Assembly (NCBI GenBank): GCA_029465975.1 | Contig: CM055754.1 | Coordinates: 7,664,264-7,728,263 of the forward strand | Direction: 5' to 3' | Length of the DNA: 64,000 nt | DNA from: Dallia pectoralis | Taxonomy: Eukaryota; Chordata; Actinopteri; Esociformes; Umbridae | Shown here: positions 47,641 to 59,515 of the stretch, piece after piece | Numbering within the stretch: the first letter of the stretch is position 1 | Layout: each line of letters opens with the position of its first letter | The notes under the pieces: model-generated | Seen by the model: the letters and a program-made list of their open reading frames with translations, nothing else | What the model was told of the DNA's origin: nothing | Databases searched by the model: none | Position numbers and translations under genes: made by a program

Positions 47641-48814
47641 AAGCAGTTTTATTTAAACATCTGATTGACCAGGATCACTCTGGGACGGCCATGACTGACA
47701 GAGCCACAAGAACGTATGTTGCCTTCAAACAATAAGTGACAAATGGCGCTGGGTGACACTTAATGTTTCTAGGTGTGCGATGAATCTTTGTTGAGGGCTT
47801 TGATCCACGTCACGAAATACAGTGAATGGCTTTGTTGGGTGTTACAAAGACAAACGGTGAGCAAAGCTACGACGTACGCCGTTCCTCATAGGGAAATATT
47901 TGAATCCATGACATCATCCCGTTCGCCCCATCTTTCTTTGTCAAAACAAACACCTCACGCGCGCACACACACACTACCTCATTTGTCATTCACACACAGT
48001 CTGCACAGTTGGTGGAGCAGGAGGCAAGATAGAGGGAAGAAAATGTTCCAAATATTTAACAGGAACAGGGGAAAAGAACGTGAGCGTTGAAGCCTCAAAC
48101 CTGAACATGTTTCGGGTCGTACACACAAGTACACAAACACACACACACACACGAACAGACTCAACCACTTTCCATAATAAATTGCCACAACGTTGCATTC
48201 CTTTGAAATATGAAATCAAGCGAAGCGCGAGTGGTGGCACAACTTTAACAATTTTGGAAGTCACGGTTAATTTAAGGTCACATATGCAGCCTAAAGCCTA
48301 ACACCAAACAGCATGTTTTTAAAATGTTATTGAAAATGCTGAAAGAACAGAAGTGGAGTTAAAAGCCAAATCGTTCCCTGAAGTCACCAAGCTCCAGCCC
48401 AGTAGGTGGCAGCATTCGAATCATGTCTGTTTGCTGGTCATCCTAAAACAATAGAAGAAGGTATCCGTTAACGTTGGCTTAGACATGGCACTTCTTGGTT
48501 CAGCACGCTTGCCAAGAGCATATTTCTCACTATTCTGTTAACATTACTGAAGGATTGGTAGCTCTAGCTAATACTTGCCTTGCTGCTAGCAGTATGCCGA
48601 TTCTTTGCAATGAGTTTGAAAATCTTGGAGAATAACACAGACTTTCAGAATACAATTGCGTTTCTACAATGAATTGTCTTGAAAATAATGCCCGGCTGAC
48701 ATCATCCGTCCCCCAGACACAATGAGAAGCACTCTGGCTATATAGTACAACTTAAATGGCAAGATTGGTTGTCTGTAAAGAAATGTGCAGGGTCTACAGT
48801 TTGGTGGCAGACTC
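47641..48814. other. unique sequence, no gene seen
   Basis: Short AC-rich runs lie at about 47961-47975 and 48132-48152. No gene or repeat family is recognised. Confidence 0.4.
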
Positions 48815-49355
48815 TACACTGAACAGCCAAAATAGTTTAACCACCTTCCTAATTTGCTGCCGGTTCTTCGCATGCCACCAAAAACAACGCCGACCCGTCG
48901 AGGCACAGACTCTACAGGACCCCTGAAGGTATCTGGCAGGACATCGGTAGCAGATCCTTCAGGTCCTGTACATTACGAGATGGAGCCTCAGTGGATCATC
49001 TTTGTCCAGCACATCCCACAGATGCTTAATCGGATTGAGATCTGGAGTATTTGGAGGCCGGGACGACACCTTGAACTTTTTATCGTGCTTCGCAAATTAT
49101 TCCCAAACCGTGTGTGCAGTGACCAGGCAACCTTCTTTAAAGCCTCGTCGTTTCAGAGATGCTCTTACCCAGTCGTCTGGCCATAACAATCTGGCATTGG
49201 TTATGGTCCCTGGGGTCTTCACTCCTGCCAATTTCTCCTGCATCCAATCTGTTGACTATGAGAACTGATTGTTCACTCACCGCCGACTCCCCCCAGACCT
49301 TGACATGTAAAGAGGTGATCAGAGAGTGGTCATAATGTTTTGGCGTATCAGTGTA
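48815..49355 (-). mobile_element. Tc1/mariner-type deletion derivative
   Basis: The ends are imperfect inverted repeats of about 30 bp: left tacactgaacagcc, right ggcgtatcagtgta, the latter being tacactgatacgcc on the reverse strand. They start and end with TA, the usual target duplication of this superfamily. The interior resembles the antisense strand of a fish Tc1-type gene (cagcacatcccacagatgct, ggattgagatctggagtatt) with the middle deleted. The 541-bp copy cannot encode a transposase. The relic at 17380-17775 appears to be the coding strand of the same family. Confidence 0.7.
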
Positions 49356-49404
49356 TTGGAATAAAATGAAAGGATCCCTCCATCGCTGACCCTGTCTTGT
49401 GCAA

Positions 49405-49407
<3 letters not shown>

Positions 49408-49436
<29 letters not shown>
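49408..49436. repeat. (AC)n microsatellite
   Basis: About 14 uninterrupted AC units. Confidence 0.95.
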
Positions 49437-49438
<2 letters not shown>

Positions 49439-49439
49439 C

Positions 49440-50058
49440 TCAGAAATCACGGTTCTCCTTCTCTCGCAAACACTACAATCCCTGGAGAGGTCCGTGTCCG
49501 TCCTATTCGTCCGATGCGTTCTACACCGGCTGTAGTGCTACTGCATGACATGAAAGCCAGGAGGCTGTACAGAGAACAGTCTGCGACCTGGGTGGCTAGA
49601 GTCTGAATATTTGCAGGGCCTTCCTGTGACACTGACATGTGTAGAGTTGCTGAATGGCATGGAGCTTGGCGCTGGGGAAGAACACCGCCCTCCGCGCAAG
49701 TCTCTGAAGAAATATGCTCGTGGAGTTGCCGTACCGAGTAGAAGATGCAAGCCGTTTGCCTGATTGTCTAACTGTTATTATAATGTTATATATTTCCCCC
49801 CACCCAGCAAGATAATAAATATAAATAATTATAAAGAACTCACGTTATACTTGTTAACGTAAGGGCATAGCCAAAGTGTCAGGAGAGAAAGATTTTGCTC
49901 TTTTTGAAACAACGTGTGCAAGCAAATGTGTAATAAATGAGGGCAGTGTGGGGACATACATTATGTACACGCCCGTTATAATAACACTTCAATCGGAGCA
50001 AGCGGGGTGTGTTCAGCTGTTCAGGGAGATTATTATGCTTTTAACAGTGTGCGAATGG
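49440..50058. other. no gene seen
   Basis: Unique sequence leading into the 25-bp minisatellite. It contains only short frames without domains. Confidence 0.4.
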
Positions 50059-51834
50059 GTGAGGGACTATAGGGTACATATGAGTGAGGGACTATAGGGT
50101 ACAGACGAGTGAGGGACTATAGGGTACAGACGAGTGAGGGACTATAGGGTACATATGAGTGAGGGACTATAGGGTACATATGAGTGAGGGACTATAGGGT
50201 ACAGATGAGTGAGGGACTATAGGGTACATATGAGTGAGGGACTATAGGGTACAGATGAGTGAGGGACTATACGGTACTAATGAGTGAGGGACTATAGGGT
50301 ACAGATGAGTGAGGGACTATAAGGTACAGATGAGTGAGGGACTATAGGGTACAGATGAGTGAGGGACTATAGGGTACATATGAGTGAGGGACTATAGGGT
50401 ACAGACGAGTGAGGGACTATAGGGTACAGACGAGTGAGGGACTATAGGGTACATATGAGTGAGGGACTATAGGGTACATATGAGTGAGGGACTATAGGGT
50501 ACAGATGAGTGAGGGACTATAGGGTACATATGAGTGAGGGACTATAGGGTACAGATGAGTGAGGGACTATACGGTACTAATGAGTGAGGGACTATAGGGT
50601 ACAGATGAGTGAGGGACTATAAGGTACAGATGAGTGAGGGACTATAGGGTACAGATGAGTGAGGGACTATAAGGTACAGATGAGTGAGGGACTATAGGGT
50701 ACAGATGAGTGAGGGACTATAGGGTACAGATGAGTGAGGGACTATAAGGTACAGATAAGTGAGGGACTATAGGGTACATATGAGTGAGGGACTATAGGGT
50801 ACAGATGAGTGAGGGACTATAAGGTACAGATGAGTGAGGGACTATACGGTACATATGAGTGAGGACTATAGGGTACAGATAAGTGAGGGACTATAGGGTA
50901 CATATGAGTGAGGGACTATAGGGTACATATGAGTGAGGGACTATAGGGTACAGATGAGTGAGGGACTATAGGGTACATATGAGTGAGGGACTATAGGGTA
51001 CATACGAGTGAGGGACTATAGGGTACATGAGTGAGGGACATGAGTGAGGACTATAGGGTACAGACGAGTGAGGGACTATAGGGTACATATGAGTGAGGGA
51101 CTATAGGGTACATATGCGTGAGGGACTATAGGGTACAGATGAGTGAGGGACTATAGGGTACATATGAGTGAGGGACTATAGGGTACACATGAGTGAGGGA
51201 CTATAGGGTACACATGAGTGAGGGACTATAGGGTACAGACGAGTGAGGGACTATAGGGTACAGACGAGTGCGGGCCTATAGGGTACAGTTGAGTGAGGGA
51301 CTATAGGGTACATATGAGTGAGGGACTATAGGGTACATATGAGTGAGGGACTATAGGGTACATATGAGTGAGGGACTATAGGGTACAGACGAGTGAGGGC
51401 CTATAGGGTACATATGAGTGAGGGACTATAGGGTACATATGAGTGAGGGACTATAGGGTACAGACGAGTGAGGGACTATAGGGTACATATGAGTGAGGGA
51501 CTATAGGGTACATATGAGTGAGGACTATAGGGTACATATGAGTGAGGGACTATAGGGTACATATGAGTGAGGGACTATAGGGTACATATGAGTGAGGACT
51601 ATAGGGTACATATGAGTGAGGGACTATAGGGTACATATGAGTGAGGACTATAGGGTACATATGAGTGAGGGACTATAGGGTACATATGAGTGAGGGACTA
51701 TAGGGTACAGACGAGTGAGGGACTATAGGGTACATATGAGTGAGGGACTATAGGGTACATATGAGTGAGGACTATAGGGTACAGATGAGTGAGGAACTAT
51801 AGGGTACAGATGAGTGAGGGACTATAGGGTACAG
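50059..51834. repeat. 25-bp minisatellite, about 71 copies
   Basis: The unit is gtgagggactatagggtaca plus a 5-bp variable end (gatga, tatga, gacga). A few units have lost one base (gaggactata). Positions about 50059-50371 recur exactly 300 bp (12 units) downstream up to about 50671, including a rare acggtactaa variant at 50272 and 50572. A scrambled unit occurs at about 51025-51052. Stops in several frames make coding impossible. Confidence 0.96.
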
Positions 51835-51895
51835 AATCATCTAATGATGGCACAGTCATTTCTGCCTGATGGGATTTTTTGGCATTCGAAGCCAC

Positions 51896-51973
51896 CTTTA
51901 GGGTTTTCCCCTTTAGGGTTTTCCCTTTTAGGGTTTTCCCTTTTAGGGTTTTCCCCTTTAGGGTTTTCCCCTT
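51896..51973. repeat. 15-bp minisatellite, five copies
   Basis: The unit ttagggttttccccttta recurs with a 15-bp period. The string ttaggg is coincidental; the period is not telomeric. Confidence 0.9.
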
Positions 51974-52029
51974 CAAGACCCAAGCAAACGAGAGTAGCTC
52001 AAGATACCGTAATCAACAGATGTGATTAC

Positions 52030-53220
52030 CAGTGTTGGGAAAGTTCACGTTCTACATGAACTAGTTCAAAGTTCAGTTCACACATTTTAAAATGAAAGTT
52101 CATAGTTCAAATTTTGAACTAGTTAATTTATAGTTCTTTTTCCATATTATTGCCAGAGCCCATATAGAACCACAGACACGAAGAACAAGAAATATTAACA
52201 TCATGATTATCATGGCAAAAATGATCACAGTAATATCTATTAAAGCAATTGTGAGCTGAGGCAATCACTGAAATAATTGGACATTTTTATATTGAAAACC
52301 AGAACTATAATAATATCACCAATAACTATTGATTGAGAATGGGTACTTACTGTAATTATTATATTGTAATTTAATCACTGTTTATTCCTACCTGAATATT
52401 AGACCACCGATGCTGAGTAGCCTCTCTACTGGAGCGCTTGAGGGCAGAGCAGTGTTGTGTTTTATGGGGTTAACAGTGTTGTGGGTTTAACAGTGTCTGT
52501 ACCTTCTTTCTTGATGGCACGTTTTTGGATGGCTGCAACCCCTTAATTAAGTTAACGAAAGCTGGGCTTTCCACTTTACTCAAAGGCTGCAGGTCTCCGA
52601 CAATATACTGCACCACCAGGTTGTCCAGCTGCGGCTGGGAGATGACAACGGAGCCGCTACTGTAGGCAGTTATCGGGATTTGGGTTGATTGGGTCGAGGA
52701 TCTGTCTTTGGTTTTTGTCGTTGATTGTACTTTAATTCAATATGCCGTTTCAGGTTTGCTTTGGATGATATTGATGTGCGGATTTTATTTTTAAAACCCG
52801 GCGGGCAAAGTTTGCACAAAAACGTCTGATTTTGCCCATCCTCACCGACCTTGTCATAAAACTCATTAAAAGTACAATTCGACGCCTCCTTGCTCCTTTG
52901 TCGCTCATAGATACTTTTGGGTTTTATTTTAATGATGATGCGGCGGTGCGACACTGGTGGCTGATGTTGCCAGATTGGGTGTTTTTTCCGATACATATTA
53001 ATATCTGTTGTTGCCGGGTTTGCGCAAAGAAGGCACTATAGAAATCTGGCATCCTATTAAACGAGGGTAAACTGAGAACGTGCCTTTTAAAGATACCAGA
53101 ATGAACGAGTTCACAGGAACGTTCGTCAGCCAGTAAAGCAGTACGTTCAGTTCACGTTCGCCCAAAATATGAACGCGTTCATGAACTATCGTTCAATGAA
53201 CGCGTTCAGGCACAACACTG
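52030..53220 (-). mobile_element. non-autonomous hAT transposon with intact ends
   Basis: The element starts CAGTGTTGGG and ends with the inverted CACAACACTG. It is flanked by a perfect 8-bp duplication, gtgattac (52022-52029 and 53221-53228), the hallmark of hAT insertion. Both ends carry many subterminal copies of gttca/tgaac, including two gaacgcgttc palindromes near the right end. These are candidate transposase-binding motifs. Only the N-terminal part of a transposase is left inside, so movement would need a relative in trans. Confidence 0.92.
52490..52996 (-). pseudogene. hAT transposase N-terminal fragment with BED finger
   Basis: On the minus strand, one frame (52996-52670) contains NEFYDKVGEDGQNQTFLCKL and the following SSKANLKRHIELKY. 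This is a BED-type zinc finger with Cys-x2-Cys and one His, where the last ligand seems replaced by Tyr. A second frame (about 52660-52495) continues with SQPQLDNLVVQYIVGDLQPL and VESPAFVNLIKGLQPS, the conserved stretch after the finger in hAT transposases. The catalytic core and dimerisation domain are absent. A frameshift separates the two parts. It is a remnant of the parent gene, not a functional protein. Confidence 0.8.
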
Positions 53221-53228
53221 GTGATTAC

Positions 53229-54059
53229 GAAGACTAGTGTGATCAGATTGGCCACGACCCTTCTCACTCTGAAGTTGTGATCGCTGCAGCAGTGCTCCAC
53301 AGGTTCGGCTGAAGAACGCAATCCTCTGCTGGTTTGTTGTGATGCGAGACAGCAGCGTTGAGTTGTTTTTATCACAGTATGTGTGTTAAACAATTGACAA
53401 TAGGCGGGATGATGCAAATGCATGTATAGACATGTCGTTTGTGCAAAAGCAGCCATTGCAAAAACACTTAGCTATTTCTACTATTAACACCTTGAACGTG
53501 TATTGAATGAATGTGTTTACTTTCTGCTTTTCCCGTGTCCCTGTGTTTAATCGGTATTCTAATGACGTGTTTAGACACGTAGCCGGCGTAGAAGAGCAAG
53601 ACATGATAGGCCTAGTCCATTATGTCAGCGAGAAGAACAACAACTTCTGAAGTTTTCTTCAAACGCAAATACAGTGACATATGCAGATTTCTTTTTACGA
53701 AACAATGTAATGTTTAAAATTGTTGGAACACATATATGTGTACTATATATATATGGCATGTATATGTACTTATAATGTTTAATGTACTTAACTGGACAAC
53801 CAAATCAATCTCAGAAATGTAACTCTGGCCAAAACAAATGTACGGAAGAGAGGAAAAATTCAGCTAAAACATTCGAAAAAACCAAATACGCCTTTAACGT
53901 GGCCCTCCCCCGCGTGTGACTGCAATGCCTGTCACGCCGTAAAAGGCCAGGTGTAGCAGCGGGGAACAATTTACTGTGGACTTTACGTCAGCCTAATGAA
54001 TTAATTCCGGTTTATACGACGTGCTTATTTTAATGAGCCAATAAAACGATAGTCGCTCA
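53229..54059. other. unique sequence, no gene seen
   Basis: No coding exon is recognised. At 53990-54050 homeodomain-type cores (taatgaattaattc, gccaataaaac) lead into the CpG-rich block. Confidence 0.4.
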
Positions 54060-54410
54060 CGCTTTCCCTTTTTAAATGTCGCCGTTGTTTATGCCCGCGA
54101 CCCAGTCAACCGCGCACACGCACCTACCCGGAGAACCGCGCGCGTTCCGACTGATTGCACCAGGTGCCCTTCACGCGGTCCCACTTGACATGATTGACCC
54201 TCAATCCTGAGCCTCTCTAGTGGCGGCTGATAGTCGCCTACCTTACGGTTATGTCAGCGATAAGCCAAGGTTAAAGGGACAGTCCTCGAATCCCTCGGGG
54301 CGCACGTCGAACGGGCTGCGTCGTCGAGCCCGAAACGAGAGCCTGAAAACGGGGTACGGCGTCGTGAATATGCAGACGCGTGCCCCCGTTGTGACAGTCT
54401 GCTGAGGTGG
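54060..54410. promoter_or_regulatory. CpG-dense block, possible promoter or enhancer
   Basis: By eye about 45 CpGs lie in 350 bp, against very few in the flanking kilobases. The block is unique sequence and not part of a recognised repeat. It contains a 61-codon open frame (54220-54405) without a known domain. It could be a CpG-island promoter, or a first exon of an unseen gene. Nothing here decides direction. Confidence 0.35.
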
Positions 54411-56011
54411 TGGAATGAACTCAACCTTACTGAACAGTTAACAGTTGCAAGCGATATGCACTGACCTTACACGACTGACAAGAAACACTCCGGCATGAGA
54501 AACTTTAATAGCGACATTATGAGGGCCAAACGAGATACAACAGAACAGAGCAGAAACAATATACATCGAAAATTTAAATGTAACTGCCGGCATCGCAGAG
54601 GCCTAACCGGCTGTTCAAAACCACTTGCTTTCAATATTGGAATTTCATGGCTAACTGAGTTATGAGGGTGATTATACCTCTAGATTATTCACATATAACC
54701 GACGTATTACGTATTCAGCCCTTAGTGGCAGGTGTTTTGTTTATCGCGTAAGTCCCAGGCTGCATCTTTTAGAACTGCTGTTGCGTTTAATAGCGTAGCT
54801 GCCATTTCCCTAGCCTCGCTGCAAGTCTTGTCATGTCACAATCCGCTCCTAATAGACCATGTCAAGTGAAAACGTGAAGGCGTGGCATTAAGCCGAATGG
54901 TAAATGTTTTAAGCATGCCTAATTCCACAGCCCCCAAAGATTAATAGAACACACTTATGGAGGTGAGTACAAATGCTTGATGAAAATTACATTCGAAAGG
55001 ACATTATAGATAGTTGTGTTTTAATCTGAAGGTAAAACTATTTGATTACCAAAACAAAGTGCATGAAAACGCTCTGTATTTCCTCGATTCTTTTATGGTG
55101 GGTCTCCCTGCATCCAGCACACATTCTGACCGCCATTAGCATCACATTATCAAACCCATGGAATGTTTTTCACAGATAGCGTAAGCAGTGTAATCTCCAC
55201 TTCAGGGCATCTAGTCTCAGTTCAGGGCTAGAGTTTCTTAGTCTATGAACACAGCGTGGTTAACATATAAATACACGGCTTGACGGTCACCTGGATTGAC
55301 AGGAAAGAGAAGCAACCGGCTTTTGACATACTGAAATTTTTGGGGGATTCCAACAGTTTCTTTTATTTTGTCACAGACTTCGTTTCAGGAACTAAGAATG
55401 TGTGCCACGGGCTGCCATTATTGTCTGAATCCTAAATATGTTCAAACTCAAGTGTGTCCCTGTGGGATCCACCTCTTGTCACTTAAAGCCCTCATTAAAA
55501 CTTTCTTTTGAGGTTGACTGAACTTGAGTGACACTGTTTAGTGTAATAAAGATTCCGGGGTGTGTGTGTAAGTGTGTGCGAGTGTGTGTATGCTCTTACA
55601 TACTTCAGCAATGGCATGCCAGGTCAAAGTGTTTAGATTAAAGCTCTATGTTTTCTCTGGGTGGGAGGAAACAGGGGGGCGAATCTGCTGGGCCAGGAAA
55701 ATTCCAACCATGTTATAAGCCAATATGGCCCACAAGGAGACAACATAGCACCGTCTCTCTGTCTGTTTCTCTTTCGTTCTCTGTCTGTCCTTTTGCCTTT
55801 CTTTCTCACACACCCTCTGCTCTGTGGCACTTTAATGGGACTCGGCAAACGCAGCTCTGGGGACTATGCTTTGATCTAATAACAACAGCTTTATTTTTTT
55901 TCTAGCTCTGATGTTTTTTTCTTTTGGACAGAAGTAAATGCTTCCTACCAGGTAATTCCTCTGTCTCCAATTCCCAAATCTCTTTGCCCCACCTTCCAAA
56001 CCCTCTGTGTT

Positions 56012-56054
<43 letters not shown>

Positions 56055-56323
56055 TCTCTGAATAAGGTTCTTCCCTCCATGGTCATTTTAAATGTGAACT
56101 TCTGAGTGATTCTTAATTGTGTGGTTTAATTTGATCGACAAGCTCAGTTCAGGCGGAGGGTAGCAGACACGTGTGAAAGATTAGCGAAGACACACAGAGG
56201 AATTCAGGGGTTAGGGCCTCCGGCGCCCGAGGAAACCAAAGCAACCAGAATACAAAATGGTCCAGCTCTCATTCACTCTCTTGTGTGCTCAATACAGGCA
56301 TGTGTTTGTGGCTGTACTCTACA
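54411..56323. other. unique sequence, no gene seen
   Basis: AT-rich unique DNA with a pyrimidine-rich patch at about 55751-55815 and an AC microsatellite at about 56020-56053. No convincing exon. Confidence 0.4.
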
Positions 56324-56834
56324 CAACACGATATCACAGGTTTTTGTGAAATAGACACGATTTTTGTACCCGACATTTGTGACACACACACGTAAAAGTT
56401 TGTTTTTTCGTGTCCTGGACACGATTGATTTTTTTTGTGTACAGGACACGTAATATTTACGAGTCCACGGAAAATCGTCACACACACACAAAAAAGCACA
56501 ACAAACGTTTTTGGTCAACAACACGTTAAACAAATAAGTCAATCGAAATGTTAGGTATTGGTTAAGGTTAGGGCAAGAGTAAGAGTCAGGCTTTCGTTCA
56601 ATATTTAGAGTAATAAAAAGAGTTATATTCCAGAAAGTTAAATCCGTCGCGTTTACAATTCAAGCTACGCCCACTTCCTGGTTGAAATGCAAGTTGAGTC
56701 AACCAATCACGACACTTGCTTTCAACACCTCAAGAAAATCGTGTCCAGGACACGAAAAAACTACCTTTTACGTGTGGATGTCACAAATTTTGGGTACAAA
56801 AATAGTGTCTATTTCACGAAATCTCAATGTGTTA
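56324..56834. mobile_element. hAT-like MITE, copy 2, inverted
   Basis: Same family as 22720-23217 but in the opposite orientation. It begins CAACACGATATCACA and ends with a decayed GTGTTA. Flanking 8-mers actctaca (56316-56323) and actttaaa (56835-56842) match at six of eight positions, a worn target duplication. The central region (cttcctggttgaaatgcaag) and both TCGTGTCC-N-GGACACGA arms are conserved between the copies. Confidence 0.82.
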
Positions 56835-56842
56835 ACTTTAAA

Positions 56843-57214
56843 TGCCAAACCTTTGGTGTCAGTTAGCAATGTTCTAGTTTTCCATGAACTCGTCGATGAA
56901 ATGCATTTTTTTTCAGTAGGAAATACGGCAAAATAAATCTGAAATGTAGTCATTGGCCATGTTAGAAATAAATTTTTTATTTTAATATTAATTGTGTCCT
57001 TCATACTTTGTTTTTTATTAAAGAATCCTAAGTTTGATGCAATTGTAGCAGAGGTGACAGACGAGTTCCACGAAGGGCCTAGTGTATGCAGGTTCCCAGT
57101 TCAGACCTAAACAACCAGGTCGATGAGGGTAGAACCTAACCAAGTAAAGACCTAATTAATCAAGTTAATCAAGTACAAGTTGAGAGCAAAAACCCGTAGA
57201 CACTCTGCCCTTTG
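56843..57214. other. no gene seen
   Basis: Short AT-rich spacer between the MITE and the Tc1 relic. Confidence 0.45.
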
Positions 57215-58030
57215 ACACCTGTGCATTAAAGCATTACAGACTCTTTGGTATTCTAGTTGTCAATTGGTTTAGCTAATCTGAATAGATTTCACCCTGCTTC
57301 CTGAAGCCCCATCCACATGCTGGATTGGCTTGATGGGCAGTTGTTATGTACCATAATGTCAAGCTGCTCCCACAACAGCTCAATAGGCTTGAGAACCAGT
57401 GACTGTGCTGGCCGCTCCATTACAGACAGAGTACCAGTTGACTGCTTCTTCTCTGAATCGTTCATGCGTCGTTTGGAGCTGTGCTTTGAGTCATTGTTCA
57501 GTTTGGCATGGTGTTGCGTCTCACGAATGTTCTGCTTTGGGATCTGAACACCTCAAACTCAGATGCGTTTGTCCAATCATTCTCTATCCAGTTTCTGTGT
57601 TAGTTTGCCCAATATAATATTTCATTCTTTGTTGACCAGTCTGCGATCTCGCCTGTTCTTTGCAACTCCGCCTTGAAGGCCGGCATCCCGGAATCGCCTC
57701 TATATTGTTAATTTTGAGACTGGTGTTTTTTCGCAGGAACTTTTTAATAAAGCTCCAGTTGAGGACTGGCAAGGCATTTGTTTTTCAAATAAAGGCACTC
57801 AATTTGCTCTTTTTCTTCACTTGCGCGCCAGGGACTCACACTCTTCTTTCTATTCTGGATGTGAGCCAGTTTGCGCTGTTCTGTGAAGGGTGTGGCGCGC
57901 GGAGGTTTACGAGATCCTTCGTTTCTTGGCAACGTTTTTGCATGAATTGACTCCATTCGTCAGAACAAGAATAGACTGAGGTCTAGACTGACATATGTGT
58001 TTGTGGCTTTTTCAAACTGGTAGCGTGCCG
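57215..58030 (-). pseudogene. Tc1-like transposase relic
   Basis: The sequence follows the antisense strand of a well-known vertebrate Tc1-type gene in order: ttcctgaagccccatccaca (57299-57318), gctgctcccacaacagctca (57363-57382), ggagctgtgctttgagtcat (57475-57494), gcgtctcacgaatgttctgc (57516-57535), then attctggatgtgagccagtt (57852-57871) and cagaacaagaatagactgag (57961-57980). The block between ttgttcagtttggca and ggtgttgcgtc has lost most of the catalytic domain. Many stops occur. It is a decayed copy with an internal deletion. Confidence 0.75.
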
Positions 58031-59515
58031 CCGTGAACACAAGCTCTCAACTTCATTGATCAAACAGGATATGGGGTGAAAGGTCCGGACATTGATGCTG
58101 ACTTCAATTTGACACGAGCCTCAGACGTTGTTGCAAACCAGGTACTTCATGGACCTTCACTTCAACGGTGTCTTCAACGGTGTCTTTTACCTTGCGTTGT
58201 TTTGGCGACACGCGGAAGACCAACAGCATGTTAGGCATAACGTTTTAGCTCTGTGGCGTATTATAGAATCTAGATAATGCATGGAATCGTTTAGAATTGG
58301 GGAATCATTTGGCCTGTCTATATCAATTTGTATAACCCACCGTTTGTGTTTTGTGTACATACAGATTTTATCGTTGCCACAATGTTTCACCCGCTTAACT
58401 TCATCATCATCCGTCTAATCTGGAAGCGACCTCAACAGCCTCCAGGTCCAGTAGGATCCATAAGTGAAACCAGCCCGTTGGTTCTACCCCTAGCACCTGC
58501 TTTGAAAAGGAGCTACCATCTCATGTCGCCGAATCCCCCCGTCGCAGTCTCTCAGCGCTCTGAACATCAAAACGGCTTCCTTGCCGAGGGATTACTCAGT
58601 GACATCACCGTAACTGGGTCACTTTAAGCCTGTCGAGAGGAGCCCCGTCATCTGGTTCAGTGTGTTTGCTACCTTCACTGTTGACGAAGAAGAAGAGGGA
58701 GGGAGCGCGTGTTCCTCACTGTCTCTCCCAGGAGCCCCGTGGGTATTTGCACGTCAACATTACACGGATCCACCTCCTCTCCTCATTCAACTCCCGAAAC
58801 AGCAGGAGCTATTACATTTCTCAGTCCATTTCTACTACTATGGGGCAAAATACACACATTCAATAGTGTTTTATTCGTAGCTAGTAAAAGCGGTTATATG
58901 GAAAGAATCATTAAACGACAAGTGTGTCGTCATTCTATTTATAATTCAACATGGATGTTGGCTCAAGTTACTGTAACGTATTACGAATATACAAATGCAT
59001 GCGTTTACATTCTATTCCGTTTACGAGGCAAAATAAACTGCTGAAATATCTAGTAGTTGTTAATGTCTAGTCAAAACCATCCTGAGAAAATATGGGTTCT
59101 TTAATTTTTTTTTTTTTTATATTGTGGCAGTGTATGTAAGCCCCTAATTGATTGGGTGGGCTAGGTGGGGGCTCAGTTTACCCAGCAGATTTACTTTAAC
59201 TCAAGTGAGGTGGAATACACAACCTTATTCTCTCTTTGGTGTAGCGCACTGTTCAGAGTGAATTAAAGTCAGGCTGAGGGTAGACAATAAACTGCTGGGC
59301 TCTCCCCATACCGATGGAGTAGAGGAGAAGCGGAAGAGAGGCGAAATAGAGCCTAGCTCGTTAAAATTCCATGAGAGAAAGCCATAATGGGCTGTGCAGC
59401 CTTGCTAGCAGGAAGTTATTTTTCATGTTCCTTTACAAAGCTCAAGTCCCACAGCACCTTTTGATGTTCATCTACATGATGGTAGTTGTTTGCATATTTG
59501 AAAGTAACCCATTTC
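58031..59515. other. unique sequence, no gene seen
   Basis: A frame starting at 58382 (MFHPLNFIIIRLIWKR) and others nearby have no recognisable domain. A poly-T run lies at about 59103-59121. No coding gene can be supported. Confidence 0.35.

Noticed and set aside
50059..51834. CRISPR-like array
   Set aside because: Units follow each other directly without unique spacers, and the DNA is vertebrate. It is a minisatellite.
51896..51973. Interstitial telomeric repeat (ttaggg)
   Set aside because: The period is 15 bp, not 6, and the ttaggg string is only part of the unit.
58328..59044. Host exon candidates of 60-110 codons
   Set aside because: Frames overlap each other on the same strand, have no recognised domain and no convincing splice context.
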